Shown here piece after piece: positions 9,145-17,026 of a stretch of DNA of 64,000 nt. The stretch lies in assembly GCA_944325435.1 (NCBI GenBank), contig CALVAC010000013.1:16781-80780 (forward strand). Reading direction: 5' to 3'. The position numbers and the translations under genes were made by a program. The notes beneath the pieces were generated by a model, which worked only from the letters and a program-made list of their open reading frames with translations, ran no database searches and was not told where the DNA came from. Within the stretch, counting starts at the first letter, position 1, and every line of letters begins with the position of its first letter. The DNA is from an uncultured Bacteroidales bacterium. GTDB taxonomy: Bacteria; Bacteroidota; Bacteroidia; Bacteroidales; UBA932.

Positions 9145-10992
9145 ATGAGAAAGATTTTATGCATTTTCCTGTCTGTGGGGGCTGTCGCTGTGTCTTGCAC
9201 ACGGGGGCCGGAGTCTTCTAAACTGATTACCCAGGTGGATTTCACGGATGTCTCTATCGAGGACAGTTTCTGGTCCGCACAGCTGAAGAAGCACAAGGAT
9301 GCCGTCCTGCCAGCCTGTATCGCGCAGATAGAGGATTCCACGGGGAGGATGCAGAATTTCATCAATGCAGGGAAGCGCAGCGGACAGCATTCCGGGATAT
9401 TCTTTGATGATTCGGATGTGTACAAGGCTCTTGAAGGGATTGCCTACAGCCTTGCCGTCAATCCTGACCCTGTCCTCGAGTCCAAGGCGGATGAGTGGAT
9501 CGGGTACATAGCATCCGCACAGCTTGAGGATGGATATATCAATACATATTACACTCTTACCGGGCTTGACCGCAGGTGGACAGATATGGACAGGCACGAA
9601 ATGTACTGTGCAGGTCATCTGATAGAGGCCGGCGTGGCATATTACAAGGCTACCGGCAAAAGGACCCTGCTCGATGTGGGCATCAGGATGGCAGACTATA
9701 TGATGACGGTGTTCGGCCCCGGGAAAAGGGACTGGGTGCCGGGACACGAGGAGATTGAGCTGGCTCTGGTGAAACTGTATCAGCAGACCGGAGAAAGGAA
9801 ATATCTGGATTTTGCATACTGGCTTCTTGAGGAGAGGGGACACGGACACGGCAGTCTCGGACCGGACGGAGGGGAGTGGAACGCCCCATATTACCAGGAT
9901 GCGGTTCCGGTGAAAGATCTGGCTGATATTTCTGGGCATGCCGTCCGTTGCATGTATCTGTACTGTGGTATGGCCGATGTTGCTGCGCTTGTCCCCGGGA
10001 CAGGTTATGTGGATGCCCTTCACCGGCTTTGGGATGATGTCGTGCTCAGGAATATGTATATTACGGGAGGCATAGGCTCATCTGCCCACAACGAGGGTTT
10101 CACCGAGGATTATGACCTGCCTAACCTTGAAGCCTATTGCGAGACTTGCGCTTCCGTGGGAATGGTCCTGTGGAACCACAGGATGAACCAGTTCACGGGA
10201 GACTCGAAATATGCCGATGTCCTTGAGAGGGCGATGTATAACGGTGTGATATCCGGAGTGTCGCTTGCGGGAGACAGGTTTTTCTATGTCAACCCTCTGG
10301 AGTCGGTCGGGACCCATCACCGCCAGCGCTGGTACGGTACTGCGTGCTGTCCGAGCCAGATATCGAGATTCCTGCCTTCCGTGGGCAACTATATATACGG
10401 GGTGTCGGATGATGCCCTGTGGGTGAACCTCTTTATCGGAAGCACGGCTGATTTCAAGGCGGATGGCAGGAATGTCACCATATCGCAAAGGACGGAATAT
10501 CCCTGGGATGGGAAGGTCTCGCTTACGGTGACTTCCGACAGACCTCTGAAAAAGTCCCTGAAGATCCGTGTCCCGCAGTGGTGCGGCAGCTGGACGCTCA
10601 GCCGTAACGGGAAGCCGGTCGAGCCTGTGATGGACAAGGGCTATGCGCTTGTCGGGAACTGGGAGTCAGGGGATGAGTTCACTCTCGATATGTCAATGCC
10701 TGTCGAGCTTGTCAGTGCCGATCCACGCGTAAAGGCAGATGAGGGCAAGAGGGCTGTCCGTAGAGGTCCTCTCGTATATTGTCTTGAGGAGGCCGACAAT
10801 CCTGATGGCTTCGCTTCGCTGTCAGTCTCATCCGGAACGGAATTCAGGGTGGAGGAGGCTCCGGATATGCTTGGAGGCATAGATGTCATCAAGGCTGAGG
10901 ATTCAGGCCGCGAGATGACATTCATCCCGTATTTCCTGTGGGACAACCGTGGACCGGGCTGTATGAAAGTATGGGTCGACTACATTGACTGA
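9145..10992 (+). CDS. GH127 beta-L-arabinofuranosidase-like lipoprotein
   Basis: 615 residues with a lipoprotein-type signal (AVAVSCTRG, lipid-anchored Cys18), so envelope-attached. The body is the (alpha/alpha)6 domain formerly called DUF1680, followed by beta-sandwich segments. GH127 uses a zinc-bound cysteine nucleophile. The expected residues are present: E333 and C335 (EAYCETC) and the adjacent C401-C402 (TACCPSQ). The family releases beta-L-arabinofuranose from plant glycans. It has its own -7 element and ends just before the polyene operon, whose promoter overlaps its 3' end. The precise substrate is not shown by sequence. Confidence 0.88.
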   Translation: MRKILCIFLSVGAVAVSCTRGPESSKLITQVDFTDVSIEDSFWSAQLKKHKDAVLPACIAQIEDSTGRMQNFINAGKRSGQHSGIFFDDSDVYKALEGIAYSLAVNPDPVLESKADEWIGYIASAQLEDGYINTYYTLTGLDRRWTDMDRHEMYCAGHLIEAGVAYYKATGKRTLLDVGIRMADYMMTVFGPGKRDWVPGHEEIELALVKLYQQTGERKYLDFAYWLLEERGHGHGSLGPDGGEWNAPYYQDAVPVKDLADISGHAVRCMYLYCGMADVAALVPGTGYVDALHRLWDDVVLRNMYITGGIGSSAHNEGFTEDYDLPNLEAYCETCASVGMVLWNHRMNQFTGDSKYADVLERAMYNGVISGVSLAGDRFFYVNPLESVGTHHRQRWYGTACCPSQISRFLPSVGNYIYGVSDDALWVNLFIGSTADFKADGRNVTISQRTEYPWDGKVSLTVTSDRPLKKSLKIRVPQWCGSWTLSRNGKPVEPVMDKGYALVGNWESGDEFTLDMSMPVELVSADPRVKADEGKRAVRRGPLVYCLEEADNPDGFASLSVSSGTEFRVEEAPDMLGGIDVIKAEDSGREMTFIPYFLWDNRGPGCMKVWVDYID

Positions 10993-11014
10993 GAGAATAT
11001 TTTCCTTATCTTTG
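10985..11014 (+). promoter_or_regulatory. promoter of the 20-gene polyene operon
   Basis: TTG (10985-10987), a 19-nt spacer and TATCTTTG (11007-11014) match the Bacteroidota consensus. The -33 element lies inside the last codons of the GH127 gene. The first operon ATG is at 11047. I see no equally good promoter inside the following 19.9 kb. Confidence 0.8.
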
Positions 11015-11046
11015 CGGCTTATATTTAATGTCTACGCTTTTGTGAT

Positions 11047-11775
11047 ATGAAATATGCTCTGGTAACAGGTGGTTCACGCGGATTGGGAAGGGCTGTCTGC
11101 ATGAAACTTTCACAGATGGGGATTACGGTACTTGTGAACTACAATTCTAACCGTCAGGCTGCGGAGGAGGTCAAGGATGCCATCCTGTCTTCTGGAGGGT
11201 CGGCAGAACTAATGGGATTTGATGTGGGTGATGAGAGACAGGTTTCGGAAGCTATAGGGGCTTGGGAGCAGTCCCATCCGGATGACTATATCGCCTATCT
11301 TGTAAACAATGCCGGCATTCGCCGTGACAGCCTGATGTTCATGATGCCCGAAGATGACTGGCATTCTGTCATAAATGTCACTCTGGACGGCTTCTTCTAT
11401 GTGACCAGGCTTGTGCTTCCCAGAATGATGATGCGCAGACACGGGGGCAGGATAGTCAATATGGCTTCCCTGTCGGGCCTGAAGGGGATGCCGGGGCAGA
11501 CGAATTACAGCGCGGCAAAGGCTGCTCTCATAGGGGCCACGAAAGCTCTGGCACAGGAGACGGCTTCCCGCAATGTGACAGTGAATGCCGTCGCTCCCGG
11601 TTTTATCGAGACTGATATGACAAAGGATCTGCCTCAGGATGAGCTGAAGAAGCTTGTCCCTATGGGACGGTTCGGCAGACCGGAGGAGGTGGCTTCCCTG
11701 GTCGGGTTCCTGTGCTCGGATGAGGCATCCTATATCACAGGAGAGGTAATAGGCATTAACGGAGGTTTGTATTAA
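11047..11775 (+). CDS. FabG-like 3-ketoacyl-ACP reductase (SDR) of the polyene operon
   Basis: 242 residues, a classical SDR: cofactor motif TGGSRGLG (7-14, an Arg after Ser suggesting NADPH), NNAG (87-90) and catalytic N110, S141, Y154 and K158 (NYSAAKAA). The C-terminus is GEVIGINGGLY. Such enzymes reduce the 3-keto group after each ketosynthase step; ApeQ in aryl-polyene clusters plays this part. It is the first gene of the operon and the only ketoreductase in it, so it probably serves all elongation cycles. It is 11 nt before a ketosynthase gene. It is unlikely to be the primary-metabolism FabG, given the context. Confidence 0.9.
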   Translation: MKYALVTGGSRGLGRAVCMKLSQMGITVLVNYNSNRQAAEEVKDAILSSGGSAELMGFDVGDERQVSEAIGAWEQSHPDDYIAYLVNNAGIRRDSLMFMMPEDDWHSVINVTLDGFFYVTRLVLPRMMMRRHGGRIVNMASLSGLKGMPGQTNYSAAKAALIGATKALAQETASRNVTVNAVAPGFIETDMTKDLPQDELKKLVPMGRFGRPEEVASLVGFLCSDEASYITGEVIGINGGLY

Positions 11776-11786
11776 AAGTCAGTCGA

Positions 11787-13013
11787 ATGAAAAGGGTTGT
11801 GATTACCGGAATGGGCATCTGGTCGTGTATCGGGACAGATATTGAGGAAGTGAGAGAATCATTGTACAAGGGAAAGTCCGGGATAGGGATAGAGGAAGAA
11901 AGGCTGCAGTACGGATACCAGTCGGCCTTGACAGGGATTGTGAAGAAACCTGTCCTCAAAGGTCTAATAGACCGGCATTTGCGCAGGGGACTTTCTGAGG
12001 AGGCTGAATATGCTTTCATGGCGGCCAAGCAGGCTTTCCGGATGGCCAAGGTGGATGACAGTTATCTTGATGCCAATGAGGTCGGCTGCATTTTCGGCAA
12101 CGATTCTTCTGCCAAGCCTGTCATAGAGGCCGCCCGGATTATGGATGAGAAGCATGACACGGAACTGCTCGGCCAGTCTTTCATCTTCCAGGCCATGAAC
12201 TCGACAGTTACGATGAACCTGAGCACGATATTCCGTCTCAAAGGGGTCAATTTCACAGTCAGTGCGGCCTGCGCAAGCGGCAGCCATTCCATAGGCCTTG
12301 CGTATATGCTCATAAAGAACGGCCTGCAGGATATGGTGCTGTGCGGAGGTGCGCAGGAGACCAACTTCTATTCGATGGCATCATTCGATGCCCTGGGGGC
12401 ATTCTCGAAGAATATGCAGGAACCTGCGAAGGCTAGCCGTCCGTTCGACAGGGACAGGGATGGGCTTGTCCCGAGCGGAGGAGCTGCAGCTCTTGTGCTG
12501 GAGGAATATGGCCATGCTGTGGCCAGAGGGGCTGACATCATCGCGGAAGTGGCGGGATACGGCTTTTCATCCAACGGAACCTCGGTCATCAGCCAGCCGA
12601 GCGATGAGGGCTGTGTCAGGGCGATGGAGAGGGCCTTGGCGGATGCCGGTATGAGACCGGATGACATAGACTACATAAATGCGCATGCAACGAGCACACG
12701 GCAGGGTGATATGTTCGAGGCGATGGCTATTGACAGCCTTTTCAGGGGAAAGCATGCCGTTGTCAGCAGCACCAAAAGCATGACAGGACATGAATGCTGG
12801 ATGGCCGGGGCGAGCGAACTGGTCTATTCCCTGATAATGATGCAGAACGGCTTTGTCGCACCGAACATCAATCTTGAAAATCCGGATGAATATTCGGCAC
12901 ATCTGAATATCGCCACAGTGGCGACAGAGACGGCGGTCAATACTGTGCTTAGCAATTCATTCGGCTTTGGAGGCACCAACAGCGCACTGGTGGTGAAGAA
13001 ATTCAAAAAATAA
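11787..13013 (+). CDS. beta-ketoacyl-ACP synthase (KS1), catalytically complete
   Basis: 408 residues, a FabF/FabB-type thiolase fold. The Cys-His-His triad is intact: C162 (SAACASGS), H300 (INAHATSTRQGD) and H335 (SMTGHECWMAG), with K330. The C-terminal NSFGFGGTN loop is present. It would condense malonyl-ACP with the growing acyl chain. Closest role is an aryl-polyene KS (ApeO/ApeR type). Unlike the two later KS genes, it has standard single-KS length. It lies between the reductase and an ACP. Confidence 0.9.
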   Translation: MKRVVITGMGIWSCIGTDIEEVRESLYKGKSGIGIEEERLQYGYQSALTGIVKKPVLKGLIDRHLRRGLSEEAEYAFMAAKQAFRMAKVDDSYLDANEVGCIFGNDSSAKPVIEAARIMDEKHDTELLGQSFIFQAMNSTVTMNLSTIFRLKGVNFTVSAACASGSHSIGLAYMLIKNGLQDMVLCGGAQETNFYSMASFDALGAFSKNMQEPAKASRPFDRDRDGLVPSGGAAALVLEEYGHAVARGADIIAEVAGYGFSSNGTSVISQPSDEGCVRAMERALADAGMRPDDIDYINAHATSTRQGDMFEAMAIDSLFRGKHAVVSSTKSMTGHECWMAGASELVYSLIMMQNGFVAPNINLENPDEYSAHLNIATVATETAVNTVLSNSFGFGGTNSALVVKKFKK

Positions 13014-13024
13014 TCACATACAGT

Positions 13025-13267
13025 ATGGAGCGTAAAGAAATTGAAGAGAAAGTGAAGAATTTCCTTGTCGAGGAACTCGAGATCGATGAGGACAAGATCT
13101 ACCCTGAAGCGAAACTTAAGGAAGACATGGGTATCGACAGTCTGGATTTTGTGGACATAGTCGTGATTGTGGAGAAAAACTTCGGCTTCAAGATCAAGGC
13201 CGAGGAGATGGTCGGAGTGGATACCTATTCCAAATTCTGCGATTACATAGAGAGTAAGGTGAAATAG
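13025..13267 (+). CDS. acyl carrier protein 1
   Basis: 80 residues, acidic, with the phosphopantetheine site Ser39 in GIDSLDFVDIV. It carries intermediates as thioesters. It is 11 nt downstream of KS1 and 3 nt before an acyltransferase. It is one of three mutually divergent ACPs in the operon, so each may have a different partner. Confidence 0.93.
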   Translation: MERKEIEEKVKNFLVEELEIDEDKIYPEAKLKEDMGIDSLDFVDIVVIVEKNFGFKIKAEEMVGVDTYSKFCDYIESKVK

Positions 13268-13270
13268 CCG

Positions 13271-14146
13271 ATGGAACGACAGTGGGCAGGCGTGACTTTC
13301 GGGAATGGATGGATGCACAGGAATCTGGTCCGTCTGCTGCGCTATGCCGATGTCCGGCTTATATATCTTTTCGCCGATATTTTCGTTGTCCCCGTGTGCC
13401 TTCTGCTGAACCGGAGCAGGAAGACTTCATATTCCTATTTCAGGGATATCCTCGGGTACGGCAGATGGAAATCCGTCAGGTCCGTATATGTCAACCACTG
13501 TATGTTCGCACAGACCGTGATAGACAAGTTCGCGATGTATGCCGGCAGACGATTCGATGTGGAGATAGAGGGGATGGACCGTTTCTGCGCCCTGGCCGCC
13601 AGGGAGGATGGTTTCCTGATGCTGAGCGCGCACATAGGCAATTACGAGATAGCGGGATATACGTTCAGGTCGGAAAGGAAGACGATAAATCCTGTCGTCT
13701 ATGCGGATGAGAAGGCATCTGTCATGGCGAACAGGAACAAGATGTTCGGGAAGACGAATGTCAGCATGATCACCCTCGGCCAAGATATGGACTATCTGTT
13801 CGAGATCAACAGGGTTCTTGACGAAGGGAATATAGTCAGCTTCCCCTCAGACCGTTTCATGGGCAGTTCGCGGAGCGTGGACTGCGTGTTCCTTGGAAGG
13901 ACCGCCAGATTCCCGCAGGGACCTTTCAGAGTAGCTGCTATGAGAGGACTGGATGTGCTTGCTGTCAATGTCTTGAAGACCGGACTGAAGAAATATATGA
14001 TATATGTGACCCCTATTGACTACGACAGGACTGCGGAGAGAAAGGAGCAGACAAGGCAGCTTGCTGAGGGATATGTGGCGGAACTGGAGAAGCGTCTGCG
14101 CCAGTATCCGACGCAATGGTATAATTTTTATGATTTCTGGCAGTGA
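13271..14146 (+). CDS. LpxL/HtrB-like lysophospholipid acyltransferase
   Basis: 291 residues with the HX4E catalytic motif as H121-IGNY-E126 (SAHIGNYE). An N-terminal hydrophobic segment (about 28-47) and a downstream FPSDRFMG segment are typical of lipid A lauroyl-transferase relatives. The family moves an acyl chain from ACP to a lipid at the inner membrane. In aryl-polyene clusters similar proteins attach the polyene to a lipid anchor, which is the inferred role here. Its stop overlaps the next start (TGATG). Confidence 0.85.
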   Translation: MERQWAGVTFGNGWMHRNLVRLLRYADVRLIYLFADIFVVPVCLLLNRSRKTSYSYFRDILGYGRWKSVRSVYVNHCMFAQTVIDKFAMYAGRRFDVEIEGMDRFCALAAREDGFLMLSAHIGNYEIAGYTFRSERKTINPVVYADEKASVMANRNKMFGKTNVSMITLGQDMDYLFEINRVLDEGNIVSFPSDRFMGSSRSVDCVFLGRTARFPQGPFRVAAMRGLDVLAVNVLKTGLKKYMIYVTPIDYDRTAERKEQTRQLAEGYVAELEKRLRQYPTQWYNFYDFWQ

Positions 14147-14598
14147 TGGAAATGTCGCCATATACCGAAGAATATCTGCGCAGCATCGATGTGCACGGGA
14201 TTCTGCCACAGCAGGATCCGTTTGTTATGATAGGCTGTCTGACCGGTTTCTCGATATCTGCCTCCACGACGGAGACTGTCATCGGGGATACGAATATTTT
14301 TGTGGATGGCGGGAGGCTCTCCGCTGCCGGAATGCTCGAGAACATTGCCCAGACCTGTGCGGCGAGAATCGGTTTCTACAACAAGTATGTCCTGCACAAG
14401 GATGTGCAGGTCGGCTTTATCGGAGCCGTCCGCAACTATGTGGTGCATGCCTTGCCCGAGGCAGGGTCGGTGATTGTGACGGAAGTGGATATCCTCGAGG
14501 AGATTTTCGGTATGACTCTGGCACAGGCACGGGTCAGATGCGGAAATGATGTCGTGGCCGAGGCCGAGATCAAGCTGTCGGTCAGGAATATAGAATGA
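14146..14598 (+). CDS. hotdog-fold 3-hydroxyacyl-ACP dehydratase (ApeP/FabA-like), atypical loop
   Basis: 150 residues. The hotdog central helix is GMLENIAQTCA (62-72) with E65 and Q69. The preceding segment ILPQQDPFVMIG corresponds to the LPHxxPMLLID stretch of ApeP-like dehydratases, but the usual His is replaced by Gln. It may rely on another residue, be an accessory subunit, or pair with the second dehydratase at 19754. The ATG at 14146 overlaps the preceding stop; a GTG one codon earlier is also possible. Pathway role as dehydratase is from family and context. Confidence 0.75.
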   Translation: MEMSPYTEEYLRSIDVHGILPQQDPFVMIGCLTGFSISASTTETVIGDTNIFVDGGRLSAAGMLENIAQTCAARIGFYNKYVLHKDVQVGFIGAVRNYVVHALPEAGSVIVTEVDILEEIFGMTLAQARVRCGNDVVAEAEIKLSVRNIE

Positions 14599-14630
14599 AT
14601 GCAGCGTGGTGGCTTTAATCGGATCGGGTT

Positions 14631-15059
14631 ATGGGAAACGATATTGTTTTGTCTGTCGAGAAACAGATTGAAGTGAGATTCAGCGAGGTGGATATGATGA
14701 ATGTCGTGTGGCACGGCTCGTATGCCCTGTATCTGGAGGATGCGAGGGAGGCGTTCGGTGCCAGGTACGGACTGTCATACCACAGGTATATCGAGGAGAA
14801 CATATTCGCCCCGATCGTAAGGATGTCGATAGATTACAGGCATCCGTTGAGGTACGGCATGAAGCCAGTCGTCAAGATCACCTATTGTCCTACGGAGGCG
14901 GCCAAGATTATTTTCGACTATGAGATTTCAGACCCTGATGACGGCACCGTCTTCGTGACAGCCCGTACAGTGCAGGTCTTCATGGACAGGGATTACAGAC
15001 TGTTCTGGGAAAGCCCTGATTTCTATATGGATTGGAAAAAGTCAGTCGGGTTGATATGA
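14631..15059 (+). CDS. hotdog acyl-thioesterase (YbgC/4HBT-like)
   Basis: 142 residues with the 4HBT signature EVDMMNVVWHGSYALYLEDARE: D21 at the catalytic position and H28 close by, as in YbgC and 4-hydroxybenzoyl-CoA thioesterase. It would release the polyene acid or edit stalled chains from ACP; ApeK-type thioesterases have this role. It starts 32 nt after the dehydratase and its last codons overlap the start of KS2 (ATGA). Confidence 0.85.
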   Translation: MGNDIVLSVEKQIEVRFSEVDMMNVVWHGSYALYLEDAREAFGARYGLSYHRYIEENIFAPIVRMSIDYRHPLRYGMKPVVKITYCPTEAAKIIFDYEISDPDDGTVFVTARTVQVFMDRDYRLFWESPDFYMDWKKSVGLI

Positions 15060-16756
15060 TCAGGGTCCTGTCATCTAACATCGTGTCTCCACTCGGGGAT
15101 ACTCTCGAGCAGAATTATCAGGCCTTGCTGGCCGGACATTCCGCCCTTGCCCCGTATGAGAACTGGCACGGGGCACCGGAGAGGTTCGTTGCCTCAATGT
15201 TCCGGGAGGAACAGACAGAAAAGCTTGCAGTAGATGGTTTTACCCGTTTCGAGTCACTTGCCATCAGGTCTGTCGCGGAGGCTCTGTCGCATACTGACAT
15301 TGATGTTTCTTCTCCGCGGACACTGTTTATACTGAGCACTACCAAGGCTAATGTCGAAGAGCTGGGTCCTGTGCCGGACAGGGACAGGGCATACCTTGCC
15401 CCGGGAGATACCGCCAGGAAGATTGCCCGTCATTTTGGCATGACATCCGAGCCGGTTGTTGTATGCAACGCCTGTATTTCCGGAGTGACCGCCCAGCTGC
15501 TGGCCGCAAGGCTGATGGAATCGGAATATTATGATCATGCGATAGTCTGCGGAATCGATTGCCAGTCGCTTTTCGAGGTGGCCGTTTTCCTTTCGTTCAA
15601 GTCCCTGTCTCCGGAGGAGTGCAGGCCTTTCGATATTGAACGCAGGGGACTCAATCTGGGAGAGGCTGCTTCCACCATCATTTATGGCAGGTGTGCGGGC
15701 ACTGAAGACGGACAATGGAAACTTGTCCGGGGCTGTCTCGACAATGATTCATATCATCTGAGCGCGCCATCTCCGGACGGGGATGGTACAGTGAGGGCAA
15801 TCTCATCCGCACTTCAGGCTTGGGACAGGGACAGGCTGGCCCTTGTGAGCGTACACGGCACGGCAACGATGTTCAATGACCAGATGGAATCCAGGGCAAT
15901 CGAGAGGGCTGGGCTGTCATCCGTACCGCTTTCGGCGCTGAAAGGATATTACGGACATACTTTCGGGGCGGCGGGAGTGCTTGAAACAGCCGTGGTGATG
16001 CGGGCTCTGGATGACGGATATATATTGCCTGTCAGGGGGTTCGATGAGATAGGCGTGAGCGGCAGGATTTCCATAGACAACCGCAGGAGGGAGACTTCCG
16101 GCCGTTCTTTCCTGAAGATAATCTCAGGTTTTGGAGGCTGCAACGGGGCCTTGCTCTTTTCAAAGGAGGCTGACATTCCAGGACAGCGGGCGGCAGACAC
16201 GGTGAAGCCATCGGTGATGCATTCCGTACATCTGACGGATTCTTCCCTGAACATTGATGGCAGGGAAATCCCGGTGGCGGAGAGGGGTAAGCCGCTGCTG
16301 ACCGTAATATACAGGAACATGCTTGAGGACTGTCCGAGATTCTACAAGATGGACGTGTTCAACAGACTGGTCTATGTGGCTTCGCAGCTGCTCGTGAAAG
16401 AGGAGTCTCCTGAAGACAGGGATGATTACAGGGCGGTCGTCCTCTTCAACGGGGCATCTACGGTTGTGGCTGACAGGAAGCATATAGCGACCGTATCCGG
16501 TGGCGAGGGATTCTTCCCGAGCCCGTCCGTGGCCTTGTTCACATTGCCGAACATAGTCACCGGGGAGATAGCCATCAGCAACGGCTACAAGGGGGAGACT
16601 TCCCTTTACATACTGGACAGGAGGAACAGCCCTCTGATGGAGCAGATAGTCGAGGCTACATTTGCCGGGTCTGAGGCCAGGAGCATGATGACCGGATGGG
16701 TAGACTGCACATCCGAGGATACATTCGAAGCGGACATAAGGATATTAACCATATAA
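15056..16756 (+). CDS. KS2: ketosynthase with C-terminal chain-length-factor-like half
   Basis: 566 residues from the ATG that overlaps the previous stop. A TTG-initiated frame 24 nt further upstream is less likely. The N-terminal KS (about 1-375) has C140 (CNACISG), H267 (SVHGTATMFND), K296 and H301 (YYGHTFG). The remaining ~180 residues hold segments such as FFPSPSVALFTLPNIVTGEI that resemble the N-terminal half of KS/CLF proteins (Ketoacyl-synt_2 type) and show no catalytic Cys. So it looks like a KS fused to a non-catalytic partial KS. Upstream neighbour is a thioesterase, downstream ACP2. Confidence 0.8.
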   Translation: MIRVLSSNIVSPLGDTLEQNYQALLAGHSALAPYENWHGAPERFVASMFREEQTEKLAVDGFTRFESLAIRSVAEALSHTDIDVSSPRTLFILSTTKANVEELGPVPDRDRAYLAPGDTARKIARHFGMTSEPVVVCNACISGVTAQLLAARLMESEYYDHAIVCGIDCQSLFEVAVFLSFKSLSPEECRPFDIERRGLNLGEAASTIIYGRCAGTEDGQWKLVRGCLDNDSYHLSAPSPDGDGTVRAISSALQAWDRDRLALVSVHGTATMFNDQMESRAIERAGLSSVPLSALKGYYGHTFGAAGVLETAVVMRALDDGYILPVRGFDEIGVSGRISIDNRRRETSGRSFLKIISGFGGCNGALLFSKEADIPGQRAADTVKPSVMHSVHLTDSSLNIDGREIPVAERGKPLLTVIYRNMLEDCPRFYKMDVFNRLVYVASQLLVKEESPEDRDDYRAVVLFNGASTVVADRKHIATVSGGEGFFPSPSVALFTLPNIVTGEIAISNGYKGETSLYILDRRNSPLMEQIVEATFAGSEARSMMTGWVDCTSEDTFEADIRILTI

Positions 16757-16768
16757 CAATAGAATAGC

Positions 16769-17026
16769 ATGGAAGATTTGATTTTGACTCTGAAGAAGCA
16801 GATTATAGAGGCTTTGAATCTGGAGGAGATAGGACCGGAAGATATCGACAACGATGCCCCTCTTTTCGGTGCAGGGCTCGGGCTGGATTCCATCGATGCC
16901 CTTGAAATCATCGTGATTCTCGACAAATATTATGGGATCAAGCTGGCAAACGCATCCGAGGGCAGGAAAATATTCAAAAGTATCAATACTATAGCCGACT
17001 ATATAGAGAAACACAGGACAAAATGA
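16769..17026 (+). CDS. acyl carrier protein 2
   Basis: 85 residues with phosphopantetheine Ser41 in GLGLDSIDALEI. The spacing and the Leu-Asp-Ser-Ile motif are typical of ACPs in aryl-polyene and type II polyketide clusters. It sits between the two fused ketosynthases and overlaps the start of KS3 by 4 nt, suggesting it is their shared carrier. Confidence 0.93.
   Translation: MEDLILTLKKQIIEALNLEEIGPEDIDNDAPLFGAGLGLDSIDALEIIVILDKYYGIKLANASEGRKIFKSINTIADYIEKHRTK

Noticed and set aside
15032..15055. TTG start upstream of KS2
   Set aside because: The ATG at 15056 overlaps the preceding stop as in neighbouring genes and gives the normal KS N-terminus.
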